Program-made: the position numbers and the translations under genes | Shown here: one piece after another, positions 27,408 to 37,068 of the stretch | Layout of the letters: every line of letters begins with the position of its first letter | How positions within the stretch are numbered: position 1 is the first letter of the stretch | Assembly: GCA_016711805.1 (NCBI GenBank) | Contig: JADJSH010000038.1 | Location: forward strand, 236,541 to 300,540 | Reading direction: 5' to 3' | Length of the DNA: 64,000 bases | From: Bacteroidota bacterium | GTDB taxonomy: Bacteria; Bacteroidota; Bacteroidia; B-17B0; Aurantibacillaceae | The notes under the pieces: model-generated | What the model was told of the DNA's origin: nothing | Database searches by the model: none | What the model saw: the letters and a program-made list of their open reading frames with translations, nothing else

Positions 27408-28628
27408 ATGAACAGAGTAGTAATAACAGGTATAGGAGCTTGGTCGTGTTTAGGTAAAAACGTAGACGAAGTAAGAGATTCATTATTTGCAGGAAAATCA
27501 GGAATTGGCTTTGAGCAAGTACGAAAAGATATGGGCTATCGCTCTGCTTTAACGGGAATGGTAGAAACTCCTGTTTTAAAAGGATTATTAGACAGAAGAG
27601 CTCGAATAAGTATGGGGCAACCCGCTGAATTTGCCTATATGGCAACTTCTGAAGCTTTGAAAATGGCTAACATGGATCCTGAATGGATTGAAAAACAAGA
27701 GGTAGGTATTATTTATGGTAACGATAGCGTTGCTCAATCTACTATGGAAGCCATTGATACTGTTAGAGCAAAAAAAGATACCATGTTAGTTGGTTCTGGA
27801 GCAACATTCCAATCCATGAACTCAACAGTTACCATGAACCTTTCTACCATTTATAAATTAAAAGGCATCAACTTCACTTTAGCTGCAGCTTGTGCTAGTG
27901 GCTCTCACTCCATTGGAATGGGCTACTTATTAATTCGTACGGGCTTGCAACACCAAGTAATTTGTGGTGGTGCACAAGAAGTTAATCCATATACATTTGG
28001 AAGCTTTGATGGATTAAGTGCATTCTCGATAAGAGAAAACGAACCAACCAAAGCATCTCGTCCATTTGATAGAGATAGAGATGGTTTAATTCCAAGTGGT
28101 GGTGCAGCAACAGTGATTTTAGAAAGTTTAGAATCGGCACAAAAACGTGGAGCAAAAATATTAGCAGAAGTTATTGGATATGGGTTTTCTAGTAATGGTG
28201 ATCATATCAGTAATTCGAGTGTTGATGGACAAACTCGTTCTTTAGAAATGAGCTTGAGAGATGCTAAATTAACTCCTAAAGACATTGATTATATTAATGC
28301 TCACGCTACCTCAACACCTGGTGGCGACAGAGTTGAAGCAAAAGCTATTGACCAAGTGTTTGGAGATGCTAAAACACCCGTAAGCTCTACTAAATCAATG
28401 ACAGGGCATGAGTGCTGGATGGCTGGCGCTAGCGAAATTGTGTACACAACTTTGATGATGCAAAACGATTTTATTGCTCCAAATATCAATTTCGAAAATC
28501 CAGACGAGGATACACAAAAAATAAACATTATTGCTCAAACCAAGCAAACACCACTAAACACTATTTTATCTAATTCTTTTGGTTTTGGCGGTACAAATTC
28601 TACTTTGATAATTAAAAAATTTGCCTAA
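27408..28628 (+). CDS. Beta-ketoacyl-ACP synthase (FabF-like, pathway-specific)
   Basis: 406 residues. It is a thiolase-fold condensing enzyme with the catalytic Cys in AAACASGSHSIG (about residue 164) and two His, in INAHATSTPGGD and in TGHECWMAGASE. It ends FGFGGTNSTLIIKKF. The complete Cys-His-His triad indicates an active elongating synthase. It follows fabG in the same operon as the ammonia-lyase, matching the ketosynthases of flexirubin and aryl-polyene clusters, which elongate the aryl starter. Confidence 0.92.
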   Translation: MNRVVITGIGAWSCLGKNVDEVRDSLFAGKSGIGFEQVRKDMGYRSALTGMVETPVLKGLLDRRARISMGQPAEFAYMATSEALKMANMDPEWIEKQEVGIIYGNDSVAQSTMEAIDTVRAKKDTMLVGSGATFQSMNSTVTMNLSTIYKLKGINFTLAAACASGSHSIGMGYLLIRTGLQHQVICGGAQEVNPYTFGSFDGLSAFSIRENEPTKASRPFDRDRDGLIPSGGAATVILESLESAQKRGAKILAEVIGYGFSSNGDHISNSSVDGQTRSLEMSLRDAKLTPKDIDYINAHATSTPGGDRVEAKAIDQVFGDAKTPVSSTKSMTGHECWMAGASEIVYTTLMMQNDFIAPNINFENPDEDTQKINIIAQTKQTPLNTILSNSFGFGGTNSTLIIKKFA

Positions 28629-28633
28629 ATTTG
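28604..28633 (+). promoter_or_regulatory. Internal promoter for the acyl carrier protein
   Basis: TTTG (28604-28607), an 18-bp spacer, then TAAATTTG (28626-28633), a perfect TAnnTTTG box. It overlaps the ketosynthase 3' end and lies about 40 bp before the ACP start. It would allow extra ACP expression. Confidence 0.5.
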
Positions 28634-28671
28634 TAAATTAATACAAACAAAATTCAGAAAGCATAGTAAGC

Positions 28672-28929
28672 ATGACACAGGAAGAGATTATAAAAACAGT
28701 AAATGGGTTTTTAGTTGAAGAATTTGAAGTAGATGAGGCTAAGATTACCCCAGATGCAAATTTACGTGATACGTTAGAGTTGGATAGTTTAGACTATGTT
28801 GATTTAGTAGTTGTTATTGAAAGTCATTTTGGATTTAAAGTTGTTGGAGAAGATTTCTTAACCATTCATACGTTCCAAGATTTTTATACGTACTGCTTTA
28901 ATAAAGTTCAGGAAAAAGCAGTTGCTTAA
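28672..28929 (+). CDS. Acyl carrier protein
   Basis: 85 residues, acidic. The phosphopantetheine Ser lies in LELDSLDYVDLVV (about residue 41). The first helix, TQEEIIKTVNGFLVEEF, is typical. It lies downstream of the ketosynthase with a 43-bp gap and may have its own promoter. It is the likely carrier for polyene intermediates made by the neighbouring reductase, synthase and the distant dehydratase at 51856. Confidence 0.93.
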   Translation: MTQEEIIKTVNGFLVEEFEVDEAKITPDANLRDTLELDSLDYVDLVVVIESHFGFKVVGEDFLTIHTFQDFYTYCFNKVQEKAVA

Positions 28930-28956
28930 TACATATATTATTTTTTCAAAAAACTA

Positions 28957-28990
28957 AAAACAAAACACTGGTTGTTTTGTTTTTTTGTTT
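28957..28990 (+). terminator. Hairpin after the ACP gene
   Basis: AAACAAAACA-CTGGT-TGTTTTGTTT followed by T-rich sequence. The stem is A/T-rich but long. It may reduce read-through into the acyltransferase gene. Confidence 0.5.
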
Positions 28991-29008
28991 AATAGATAAC
29001 CATGAAAC

Positions 29009-29908
29009 ATGAGTGATCAAAACAAATGGGATGGGCAATCAAAAGCCCAAGTTTTAGGATTTAAAATTTTTGTATTTATCCTTAATACCTTTGGATTAAA
29101 TCCAGCTTACTTTTTATTACGTTTTGTTTCCTTTTATTATTTTCTGTTTTCAAAGCCTAATAAATACATTCGTCAGTACTTTATTCAAGCACATCATTAC
29201 TCTCCATTAAAAGCTCGATTAGCTATTTATAAAAATAATTTCATGTTAGGGCAAACCATCATTGATAAAGTAGCAACGATGGCTGGCGCTAAAAATCCTT
29301 TTAAAGTGATTCATAAAAATGGCGAAATGCTTGATGAGTTAACTGCCATTGGAAAAGGTGGTATTTTGGTTAGTGCTCATATTGGTAATTGGGAAGTGGC
29401 TGGACAAGGCTTAAACAGATTAGGAACCGCCTTTAATATATTAATGTACTCTAACGAAAAAGAAGATGTGAAACAATATATGGATGGTGTGATGAAAGAA
29501 AAAAAAATCAACATCATTGCTATTGATGAAGAAACCAAAAGCCATATTATTGAATTACACAAAGCATTTAGCAATAACGAACTTGTGGTAATGCATGGCG
29601 ATAGATATAGAGAAGGCGCAAAAACATTAACCGCCAATTTTTTTGGTAAGCCTGCAAAATTTCCAGCAGGGCCGTTTATCATGGCGGCAAAATTTGGTGT
29701 GCCCCTATGTATTGTATTTGCTGTTAAAACCGACAAACATACCTATCAATTTTCAACAGAAAAACCAATCCAAGTAGATAGAGTGAGAGGTGAAGCACAA
29801 CTAGAAAAAGTGTGTCAAGATTTATTATTGCAATATGTTGCAAAAGTTGAAGAAACTGCAAAAGCCTATCCACATCAGTGGTTTAACTATTACGATTTTT
29901 GGCAGTAA
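29009..29908 (+). CDS. LpxL/HtrB-like acyltransferase
   Basis: 299 residues of the lysophospholipid/lipid A acyltransferase family. An N-terminal membrane segment (ILNTFGLNPAYFLLRFVSFYYFLF) precedes the catalytic motif AHIGNWEVAG (HX4E-type) near residue 115. MHGDRYREGA and FPAGPFIMAAKFGVPL are further family blocks. It could be the lipid A late acyltransferase, but its position after ACP in a polyene operon suggests that it attaches the finished acyl chain to a membrane lipid, as related enzymes are thought to do in flexirubin clusters (inference). Confidence 0.8.
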   Translation: MSDQNKWDGQSKAQVLGFKIFVFILNTFGLNPAYFLLRFVSFYYFLFSKPNKYIRQYFIQAHHYSPLKARLAIYKNNFMLGQTIIDKVATMAGAKNPFKVIHKNGEMLDELTAIGKGGILVSAHIGNWEVAGQGLNRLGTAFNILMYSNEKEDVKQYMDGVMKEKKINIIAIDEETKSHIIELHKAFSNNELVVMHGDRYREGAKTLTANFFGKPAKFPAGPFIMAAKFGVPLCIVFAVKTDKHTYQFSTEKPIQVDRVRGEAQLEKVCQDLLLQYVAKVEETAKAYPHQWFNYYDFWQ

Positions 29909-31354
29909 CTAAATTTTTGTTTCAATCCATTGCGCATAGTTAATTAAACCAGCGCCATCTTTTGGGTTCTGGAATTTTTTCACAAAAGCTTGGATGTTTG
30001 TTTTCAAAGGTCTCCAGCGGTTTTCAGATTCATTTAAAAATTTATTAATCAAATCTAATACACCGATGTCGATTTTAATGGACTCTTTTTCTTTCACATC
30101 CTCTATCAACTTATAAAGCTGATTCAACTGTTTATCGCACAATTCATAATCCTGAAGCTCTACTCTGTTTATTAATTCGAACACTTGTAACTTAACTATA
30201 AATGATTTGTCGAAAGATTTAAAATTTTGAGATACATACATCTGACTAAAAAATTTACTAGCTTGTTTATGTTTTTTTAAATCGAAATTTAAAATGGCTA
30301 GATTATTTAATACGTAAAAATATTGATTGGGATTATTTTTAATTTGTTTTTCATTTTGAGCTTCTTCCAATGTATCAATAGCTTTCAATGCATTGGTCTT
30401 ACTATAATTATTTACCAAAATATTATAATAATAAAAAATGTATTGATTGTATAGAGCTTTATCAAATTCGAAAATGGCTTTATGCAATACATTAGCACAC
30501 TGTATGGATTGCGCGTGTTTATCGAGCATATAGGAAGCATTACACAAATACACCAGCAACTGCAATTTGACTTCATGTGTTTGTTTTGTGAACAATTTAT
30601 CGTTTTCAAATTCAACTAAACAAGATTTTAAATATGCTTCTAGTGCGGTGTAGTCTTTCAATAATAACATCAAGCGACTTAAATTTTGAAAAATTTTAAT
30701 TCGAAGTTGAGCGCTATTTTTTACATAAGATAACTTAATGGTGTTTTTTAAAGTATGATTTAACCAGGTAGTAATTTCCTTTTTGGTGGTTAAATTTTGG
30801 GTTGTTTTGACTTCGTGAGATAAAACTGCTAAATTATTTTCTAAGTCTTGCAACAACTTTAAACGCTGACTGTTTTCATTTCTTTTTTCAATAATGCGTG
30901 TAGGACTTTCTTCTGTATTTTGAATGCTCATTCTTACCATTTGTTCATAAATTGCTTCTAGTAAGGCATACTCTTCTTTATCAATAGCTCTGCGCTCTGC
31001 TAGCTTCAAATAATGTAATGCGAGATTGTATTTTTGTTTTGCATTAAAAATTTTTGCTAAACCTATTAAGTGAATCGTATCTGTTTCGGGCTTTTTATGA
31101 TTTAAATTGGATAATACAATGCCAATATCATCCGCTATTTTATTCTTGAGTCTGTAATATTTGGTATCTGGCTTCACACCCTTATAAATCACATTAAAAT
31201 GATACTTATCTGATTCATCTCCCTGCTTTTTAATTGAGTCAAATAACTCTATGTCCTTGCGGTTTTCAAAGTTGTGAGTTCGCTTTGTAAATAGCTTATA
31301 GCTTTTTAATTCTTCCTTTTCTAAGGATTTAATTAAATCTTGTAAAATATCCAT
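29909..31354 (-). CDS. Helical repeat protein of unknown function
   Basis: 481 residues with no signal peptide and no family I can name. The whole protein is predicted helical with TPR-like pairs (YNLALHYLKLAERRAIDKEEYALLEAIYEQM, NQYFYVLNNLAILNFDLKKHKQASKFFSQM). It resembles long cytosolic proteins of unknown function in Bacteroidota. It is rich in Lys, Asn and Leu. It converges with the acyltransferase gene with no gap and is divergent from a T9SS cargo gene. Protein-protein interaction is the likely role. Confidence 0.75.
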   Translation of the reverse strand: MDILQDLIKSLEKEELKSYKLFTKRTHNFENRKDIELFDSIKKQGDESDKYHFNVIYKGVKPDTKYYRLKNKIADDIGIVLSNLNHKKPETDTIHLIGLAKIFNAKQKYNLALHYLKLAERRAIDKEEYALLEAIYEQMVRMSIQNTEESPTRIIEKRNENSQRLKLLQDLENNLAVLSHEVKTTQNLTTKKEITTWLNHTLKNTIKLSYVKNSAQLRIKIFQNLSRLMLLLKDYTALEAYLKSCLVEFENDKLFTKQTHEVKLQLLVYLCNASYMLDKHAQSIQCANVLHKAIFEFDKALYNQYIFYYYNILVNNYSKTNALKAIDTLEEAQNEKQIKNNPNQYFYVLNNLAILNFDLKKHKQASKFFSQMYVSQNFKSFDKSFIVKLQVFELINRVELQDYELCDKQLNQLYKLIEDVKEKESIKIDIGVLDLINKFLNESENRWRPLKTNIQAFVKKFQNPKDGAGLINYAQWIETKI

Positions 31355-31438
31355 AATATGAATGTGTAATAAAATATAAAAGTAAATTATTTTTAGTGAT
31401 TTTTTTAATTAATTTTAGAGAAGCAAAAACTCATTATT

Positions 31439-32134
31439 ATGATACAACGTTTTTTAACCTTTTTATTTATTTTATCTGGGCTTACGGGCTACGGACAGGT
31501 AGTGGCAAAAATTGGCATGAGTCCAGTTCTTTCTTTTACTCCAGCAAGCGCCACAACGCCATCTAGTACTGTAACGTTTAGCAATAATATAAATTTTACG
31601 GCCTATGTAAAAAATTATGGCAATGCTGCATTTTCAGGATCTATTACAGTGCAAGCTAAAAGAGACACCGCTACGTTTAATCCAATTTTAGATTCAGTTA
31701 CCATAGGTGCAACGTTACAACCTAACGACAGCGTTTCTGTGGGCATGTCTTTCACTCCAAATCAAGGGCCTGCAGCGTTTAAATCTGGTGGCAATGGTAA
31801 CACTATTGTTGTTTGGCCTCTTATTATTACTGGGACAGGCGTTAATGGTGATAGTGTAAGACCTGTGATATGGATAAACGATATTAATAGTGTTTTTGAA
31901 TTTGAAAAAAATCAATTTAAGTTATACCCGAACCCAGTAATAAATGATTTAACCATTAAAGTCCAAAGCAATAATCAATATAAAAACATTATCATTTATG
32001 ACGTATTTGCCCGAAAAGTAAAAGAGCTGACATTCAAAGAAACCATCAATGTTTCTGAATTAAATGCTGGGTCGTATTGGATGATAATAAATTCGGAAAA
32101 TAAATCGTATCGTATTAATTTTATAAAAGAATAA
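31439..32134 (+). CDS. Small T9SS cargo protein
   Basis: 231 residues. A signal peptide (MIQRFLTFLFILSGLTGYGQ) is followed by an Ig-like or CARDB-like beta-sandwich of about 120 residues (NINFTAYVKNYGNAAFSGSITVQ...LQPNDSVSVGMSF) and a type A sorting domain (FKLYPNPVINDLTIKV...SYRINFIKE). It is exported by Sec, then to the surface by the T9SS. It is first of four consecutive cargo genes and has no LytTR-type operator upstream. Confidence 0.82.
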   Translation: MIQRFLTFLFILSGLTGYGQVVAKIGMSPVLSFTPASATTPSSTVTFSNNINFTAYVKNYGNAAFSGSITVQAKRDTATFNPILDSVTIGATLQPNDSVSVGMSFTPNQGPAAFKSGGNGNTIVVWPLIITGTGVNGDSVRPVIWINDINSVFEFEKNQFKLYPNPVINDLTIKVQSNNQYKNIIIYDVFARKVKELTFKETINVSELNAGSYWMIINSENKSYRINFIKE

Positions 32135-32155
32135 ATATATTTCGATACTTGTTAT

Positions 32156-32168
32156 GAGCCTGTCGAAC
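32156..32168. repeat. Short REP-like GAGCCTGTCGAAC
   Basis: A partial copy (reverse orientation) of the CTTCGACAGGCTC core seen at 4302 and 9452, placed just before the start codon of the following cargo gene. Confidence 0.4.
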
Positions 32169-32182
32169 TAAACTCAAAAATC

Positions 32183-33634
32183 ATGAAAACTAATTTCTTC
32201 AAAAAACTAATAGGATTAACACTTAGTGTTTTTTCTATTTCGGCATTCGCACAGTGCCCAACAATTACAAATTTAAACGTAATATTAGGCGCTAATGGAA
32301 CGGCAAGTATAACTCCAGTTATTAGCGGCACTGTGAGTCCTACAATGACTATGTACTATTGGCAGATTTCTCCAAGTGGAAGTTTAAACTCAAATCCATT
32401 TCAATCTCAAGGAGAATTCGAATTCTACTCAAATGGTACATATAACGTCTGTTTAAATTTTTCTGATTCACTAAATGGCTGTTTGTCTACCCAATATTGT
32501 ACCACTTTAACAATTAGCAATTTACCAGCGGCTAGCTGCCATGCTGATTTTACAGCTTACTCTGACAGTAACTGTGTTACCTATTTTAATAACACTTCCA
32601 CGGGAAATAATATCACGTATGATTGGTTAATCAACGGTAATCATTACACTTCAATAAACCCGATTGTTAATTTACCCAATGGTAATCATTCAGTTTTATT
32701 ACAAACATATTATGTAGGTCAACTATGTGATTCAATTTCTCATAACGTAAATGTAGCATGTAGTGGTGGCAACACCGTATCTTGTGTTGCAAACTTTACA
32801 TCTTTTACTGATTCAACTTGTGTCACTTATATAACAAACACTTCCACTGGCAATAATTTAACGTATGAATGGTATGATATTACAAACAATAATATTCCAA
32901 CATTAATAAGCACCGCAACTAATCCAACATTGAACTTGCCACAAGGATATTCTATTCTTCAATTAGCTACATTTTCAAATGGAACATTTTGTGATTCAGT
33001 GGTAAATTATGTTTACGTAGACTGCGGGAATCCTGCTACTAGCTGCCAAGCTTATTCGAACTTTATTGTTTTTCCTGACTCCGTAAATTTAGGAAGTGGT
33101 ATTTATTCTATTTATAACTTCTCTTCCGGAAATGGAACGATTTCCTATTTGTGGGATTTTGGAGATGGAACAACTTCCTCTCAAATATACCCTTCTCATC
33201 AATACGCTGTTCCTGGAAGCTATATTGTTTGTTTAACTACAACGGTTTTATATTCTAATGCGGTGGGTACATCAACCTGTTCAAGTACCTACTGTGATTC
33301 CTCTAGCGTGCAAAAAATGGCTGCAGGTTTTTTAATGAGTCAAGTAAATGTTATTCCATTATCTGTTACTGGCATTAAACAACCAGAAAAAGAAATAAGT
33401 TTAAGCGCATTTCCAAATCCAATTGCTGATGAATTGACGATTGAGGCAATAACTTCTAATAACAACGCTATAATATATGTATTAGTAGACGCTCTTGGAA
33501 AAATAGCATTAAAAGGAAACTTAAATAATTCCAAAGCTACTATCAACACTAGTAATTTAGAAAAAGGATTTTATAGTTTAAGTATTACTAACGAAAAAGG
33601 ACACAAGCTAAAAACAATTAAGTTAGTTAAATAA
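32183..33634 (+). CDS. PKD-domain T9SS cargo protein
   Basis: 483 residues with a signal peptide (KKLIGLTLSVFSISAFAQ). Two related Cys-rich segments (CHADFTAYSDSNCVTYFNNTSTGNN and its repeat near residue 200) precede a PKD domain (YLWDFGDGTTSSQIYPSHQY) and a type A sorting domain (SAFPNPIADELTIEA...LKTIKLVK). PKD domains occur in surface adhesins and polymer-degrading enzymes, and no catalytic domain is seen. It is a close paralogue of the next gene, with long DNA identity before the sorting domain. Confidence 0.87.
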   Translation: MKTNFFKKLIGLTLSVFSISAFAQCPTITNLNVILGANGTASITPVISGTVSPTMTMYYWQISPSGSLNSNPFQSQGEFEFYSNGTYNVCLNFSDSLNGCLSTQYCTTLTISNLPAASCHADFTAYSDSNCVTYFNNTSTGNNITYDWLINGNHYTSINPIVNLPNGNHSVLLQTYYVGQLCDSISHNVNVACSGGNTVSCVANFTSFTDSTCVTYITNTSTGNNLTYEWYDITNNNIPTLISTATNPTLNLPQGYSILQLATFSNGTFCDSVVNYVYVDCGNPATSCQAYSNFIVFPDSVNLGSGIYSIYNFSSGNGTISYLWDFGDGTTSSQIYPSHQYAVPGSYIVCLTTTVLYSNAVGTSTCSSTYCDSSSVQKMAAGFLMSQVNVIPLSVTGIKQPEKEISLSAFPNPIADELTIEAITSNNNAIIYVLVDALGKIALKGNLNNSKATINTSNLEKGFYSLSITNEKGHKLKTIKLVK

Positions 33635-33653
33635 ATATCCTGTTACTTATATA

Positions 33654-33688
33654 AAAAAAGAGCGAATCTAACTAGTTCGCTCTTTTTG
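33654..33688 (+). terminator. Terminator of the PKD gene
   Basis: AAAAAGAGCGAA-loop-TTCGCTCTTTTT, a twelve-base perfect stem followed by more T. Confidence 0.85.
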
Positions 33689-33873
33689 TTTTTATGATGA
33701 GACGCAGAGGCATCTGTTTATGTAACAAAAAATGAATCCTATCCCATATAATAAGTATAAAAAGACACATTTAAAATTTTGAGTATGTAATAAATAATAA
33801 AATAGTGTTTCGAAAAATGAATTCTCTTTGCAAATTTGTATCAAGAAAATAAATTAACTTTAATATATACAAT

Positions 33874-35315
33874 ATGAAAACAACAATTACTAAAAAACTA
33901 TTGGGATTAGCACTAAGTGTCTTTTCAATAACAGCAATGGCACAATGTCCTACTGTTACCAATATGAGTGTGTCACTTGGCGCCAATGGAACTGCAACCG
34001 TTACTCCAATTCTTTCGAGTCCAACCAGTCCATCACAAACTATGTATTATTGGTATGTAACCCCAAATGCAACTCAAACATCTGGTATGTTTCAATCAAA
34101 TGGCACGTTTCAGTTTCCAGCAAATGGAACCTACACTTTGTCGGTTTCTATTAATGATTCATTGAACGGGTGTTGGTTAACTGGAAATACGGTATTAAGC
34201 ATAAACAATATGACCACAACGGCTTGTAATGCAAATTTTACTTACTACACTGATAGTTCTTGCGTTACTCATTTTGTAAATACATCAACAGGTAGTAACT
34301 TAACATACAACTGGTACATTAATGGCAGTAGTTTTACATCTGCAAATCCTTCGGCAAGTTTAGCTAACGGCTCTTATAACGCGGTTCTATACACGTATTC
34401 GGGTGGCGCATTTTGCGATTCAACTTCTCAATACATTACTGTAAGCTGTGGTGGCGGTGGAACTAACACTCCTTGCCAGGCTTCTTTTTATAGTTACACT
34501 GATTCTTCTTGTGTTACACACTTTGTTAACACATCAACTGGTGGCGGTTATGGTGTATGGTATATTAATGGCATGACTTATACCGCGTCTCCAAGCCCTG
34601 CCGTTGCTTTAGCAAACGGTTCTTATTATGCAACATTATACTCATATACTTCATTAGGTGCATTCTGCGATTCAACCATGCAAATGATCACTGTATCATG
34701 TGGAAGTGGCACAACAACTCCTGTGGGTTGCCAAGCAAATTCTCAGTTCTATATTTTTGCTGATTCAGTAAATGCAGGAAATTATTTTGCATATAATTTA
34801 TCTTGGACATCTGGAATGCCTCTTATTTATGGGATTTTGGTGATGGTACCACTTCTTCTCAACAATATCCTTTCCATCAATATGCAATACCTGGCCAATA
34901 TGTGGTTTGCTTAACTGTAACTGGAACTTATACAAATACATTTGGTAATGTTTCAACATGTACTGATACATACTGTGATTCATCAAGTGTACAGCGCATG
35001 GCGGCAGGTTTTTTAATGAGTCAAGTAAATGTTATTCCATTATCTGTTACTGGTATTACACAAACAGAAAAAGAAATTGAATTAATAGCCTTCCCTAATC
35101 CAATCGCTGATGAATTAACCATGGAAGTAACAACTACTAACGATAACGAATTAACTTTTGTATTAGTGGATGCTTTGGGAAGACTAGTTTTAACAGGAAA
35201 TCTAAATGACTCTAAAACGACTATCAATACTAGTAATTTAGAGAAAGGCTTTTATAGTTTAAGTGTTACAAATGAGAAAGGAAGCTCATTAAAAACTATA
35301 AAATTAGTGAAGTAA
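33874..35315 (+). CDS. PKD-domain T9SS cargo paralogue, one frameshift
   Basis: Paralogue of the preceding gene: signal peptide KKLLGLALSVFSITAMAQ, two segments with SCVTHFVNTSTG, then PKD and sorting domain. The first frame runs 33874-34914, the second 34803-35315. The break is at the AA at 34815-34816; one more A restores SGNASYLWDFGDGTTSSQQ. The repaired protein is about 480 residues. The sorting domain (AFPNPIADELTMEV...LKTIKLVK) is almost identical to that of the next gene at DNA level. Confidence 0.85.
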
Positions 35316-35331
35316 AATTTAGTTTATTTAG

Positions 35332-35363
35332 AAAAAAGCCTCGCAGATTGCGAGGCTTTTTTT
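35332..35363 (+). terminator. Terminator of the PKD paralogue
   Basis: AAAAAAGCCTCGC-AGATT-GCGAGGC followed by T7; a strong intrinsic terminator. Confidence 0.88.
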
Positions 35364-35393
35364 AGCTATAAAATTTTTATATTTAATGCTACT

Positions 35394-36956
35394 ATGAAAC
35401 ATGTAAACTGTGCCATATTTTTTGTTTTAATTTTAAGATTAAACGTATTGGCACAACCTTGCGGTGTGGTGCAATCTCTAAACTCGGCGCAACAATCACA
35501 ATTATCGGTGTTGCAAAATCCAATAGATACCGCATTGAAGTATGAAATTTTATTCAAAATAGATTCGTTAAGTGCTGTAATGAAAAATATATATTCTTCG
35601 CAAGGAGGAAGACCAGATGGAGCCGAAACGTCTTATACTGTATCCACAAATACCAACTGGCTTAGTCTTCCAAATTCAATAACACTTTCAAGAATATTAA
35701 TTCATGCTGATAGTTTAACCTACGCTAATCTTTGGAGACTAGCAAAAGGAATGAGTCCTCCTTCATACCAACCGCACTCGTTATTTTTAAGAGCCTCAGC
35801 TGAAATTGCAGCAGGCCTTTTGAAAATTGCTGATAAGGAAACTAATGTTACAAGAAAAACGTTATATCAATCATGGGCAACAAGAGCCTTAGATAGTTTA
35901 GCTACCATGCAAATCCAAAATGGGCCATCAACCGGAGCATTTCCATTTCCAGACTTAAGAGTTTATGGTGACCCAACCTTTGGGCCTATTATACAAAATT
36001 TTATGTTTTCGTGTGGTTCAGATTCTGTAAACGTTTTACAAAATGGGTTCATCATTAACGACAAAGGAACTGGTGAATTTAAGTTTGATGCAGGTGTTAT
36101 AGCAAATGCATATTTTGAAGCATATAACTATACGGGAAACATTAACTATAAAAATATTGCCATTTCAATTGGCAATTATACAAAGGGATTAAAATTCAAT
36201 TTAAATTATAACTATAATACATTTGTATCCCTGGCGCTTACGAGAGCCTATCAACTAACAAACGATACGTCCTACTTAAACCGAGCTATTAAAACTATAC
36301 GATATAGCGTTTATCCAGGTCAAATTGCTAATGGCCGTTGGGTTGATGGGCACAATGCTAACTTAAGATATCATAGTATAATTCTTCAAAATATAGTTCC
36401 AACAAATTCATTAATTCCAAACACAAATGGTTTTAAAAATGCAATAGATACCATGACTTATAAAGCCGTAAAAAACATAGTTGACTATTCTTACAATTGT
36501 TATACGGCTATTGGATATAGATGGCTACTAAAAGCCTATGCGTTAAATAATTCTATGATAACACAAACCTTAAAAGATTCCATTAGCGACTTAATTGGCC
36601 GACAAATTAATCAATCCGCTAGTCACGGCGACTATTTAGATGTGCCAACCATGGGAGAGTATTTAGAGTTATTAGGAACCACTACAAGTGTTAATGATTT
36701 TTATAAGCAAAATAACTTTTTGATTAACGCGTTTCCAAATCCAATAGCAGAAGAATTAACTATTGAAGCAACTTCTGCAAACGATACTAAATTAACGTAT
36801 ATATTATTAGATGCTCTTGGAAGAATGGTATTAGCTGGAAATTTAAATAACTCTAAAACTACTATCAATACAAGTAATTTAGAGAAAGGCTTTTATAGTT
36901 TAAGTGTTACCAATGAGAAAGGAAGCTCATTAAAAACTATAAAATTAGTGAAGTAA
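35394..36956 (+). CDS. T9SS cargo with alpha/alpha-toroid-like domain
   Basis: 520 residues. A signal peptide (ending VLAQPCG) is followed by about 400 mostly helical residues with repeated hairpins (SLFLRASAEIAAGLLKIADKE, KNIAISIGNYTKGLKFNL, TFVSLALTRAYQLTNDTSYLNRAIKTI), like the alpha/alpha toroid of polysaccharide lyases and glycosidases. No catalytic motif can be named with confidence. It ends in the same sorting domain as its neighbour (NAFPNPIAEELTIEA...KTIKLVK). It may act on polysaccharide at the cell surface, which is inference. Confidence 0.8.
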   Translation: MKHVNCAIFFVLILRLNVLAQPCGVVQSLNSAQQSQLSVLQNPIDTALKYEILFKIDSLSAVMKNIYSSQGGRPDGAETSYTVSTNTNWLSLPNSITLSRILIHADSLTYANLWRLAKGMSPPSYQPHSLFLRASAEIAAGLLKIADKETNVTRKTLYQSWATRALDSLATMQIQNGPSTGAFPFPDLRVYGDPTFGPIIQNFMFSCGSDSVNVLQNGFIINDKGTGEFKFDAGVIANAYFEAYNYTGNINYKNIAISIGNYTKGLKFNLNYNYNTFVSLALTRAYQLTNDTSYLNRAIKTIRYSVYPGQIANGRWVDGHNANLRYHSIILQNIVPTNSLIPNTNGFKNAIDTMTYKAVKNIVDYSYNCYTAIGYRWLLKAYALNNSMITQTLKDSISDLIGRQINQSASHGDYLDVPTMGEYLELLGTTTSVNDFYKQNNFLINAFPNPIAEELTIEATSANDTKLTYILLDALGRMVLAGNLNNSKTTINTSNLEKGFYSLSVTNEKGSSLKTIKLVK

Positions 36957-36969
36957 AATTTAATAAGTC

Positions 36970-37003
36970 AAAAGCCGCCTCGCATTTGTGCGGGGCGTTT
37001 TTT
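36970..37003 (+). terminator. Terminator of the toroid-like gene
   Basis: CGCC(T)CGCA-TTTG-TGCG(G)GGCG, followed by T6. Confidence 0.75.
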
Positions 37004-37019
37004 GTTGAATATATGGCAT

Positions 37020-37058
37020 AAAAAATCCCGCTATCAATTAATAGCGGGATTTTTTTTG
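37020..37058. terminator. Bidirectional terminator between convergent genes
   Basis: AAAAAATCCCGCTAT-CAATTA-ATAGCGGGATTTTTTTT. It can stop transcripts from both sides, including rng on the minus strand. Confidence 0.85.
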
Positions 37059-37068
37059 AGAGAAATAA

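Noticed and set aside
33640..33873. Small gene between the two PKD genes
   Set aside because: The reverse frame here overlaps a terminator and the next gene's leader and has no recognisable product or start signal.
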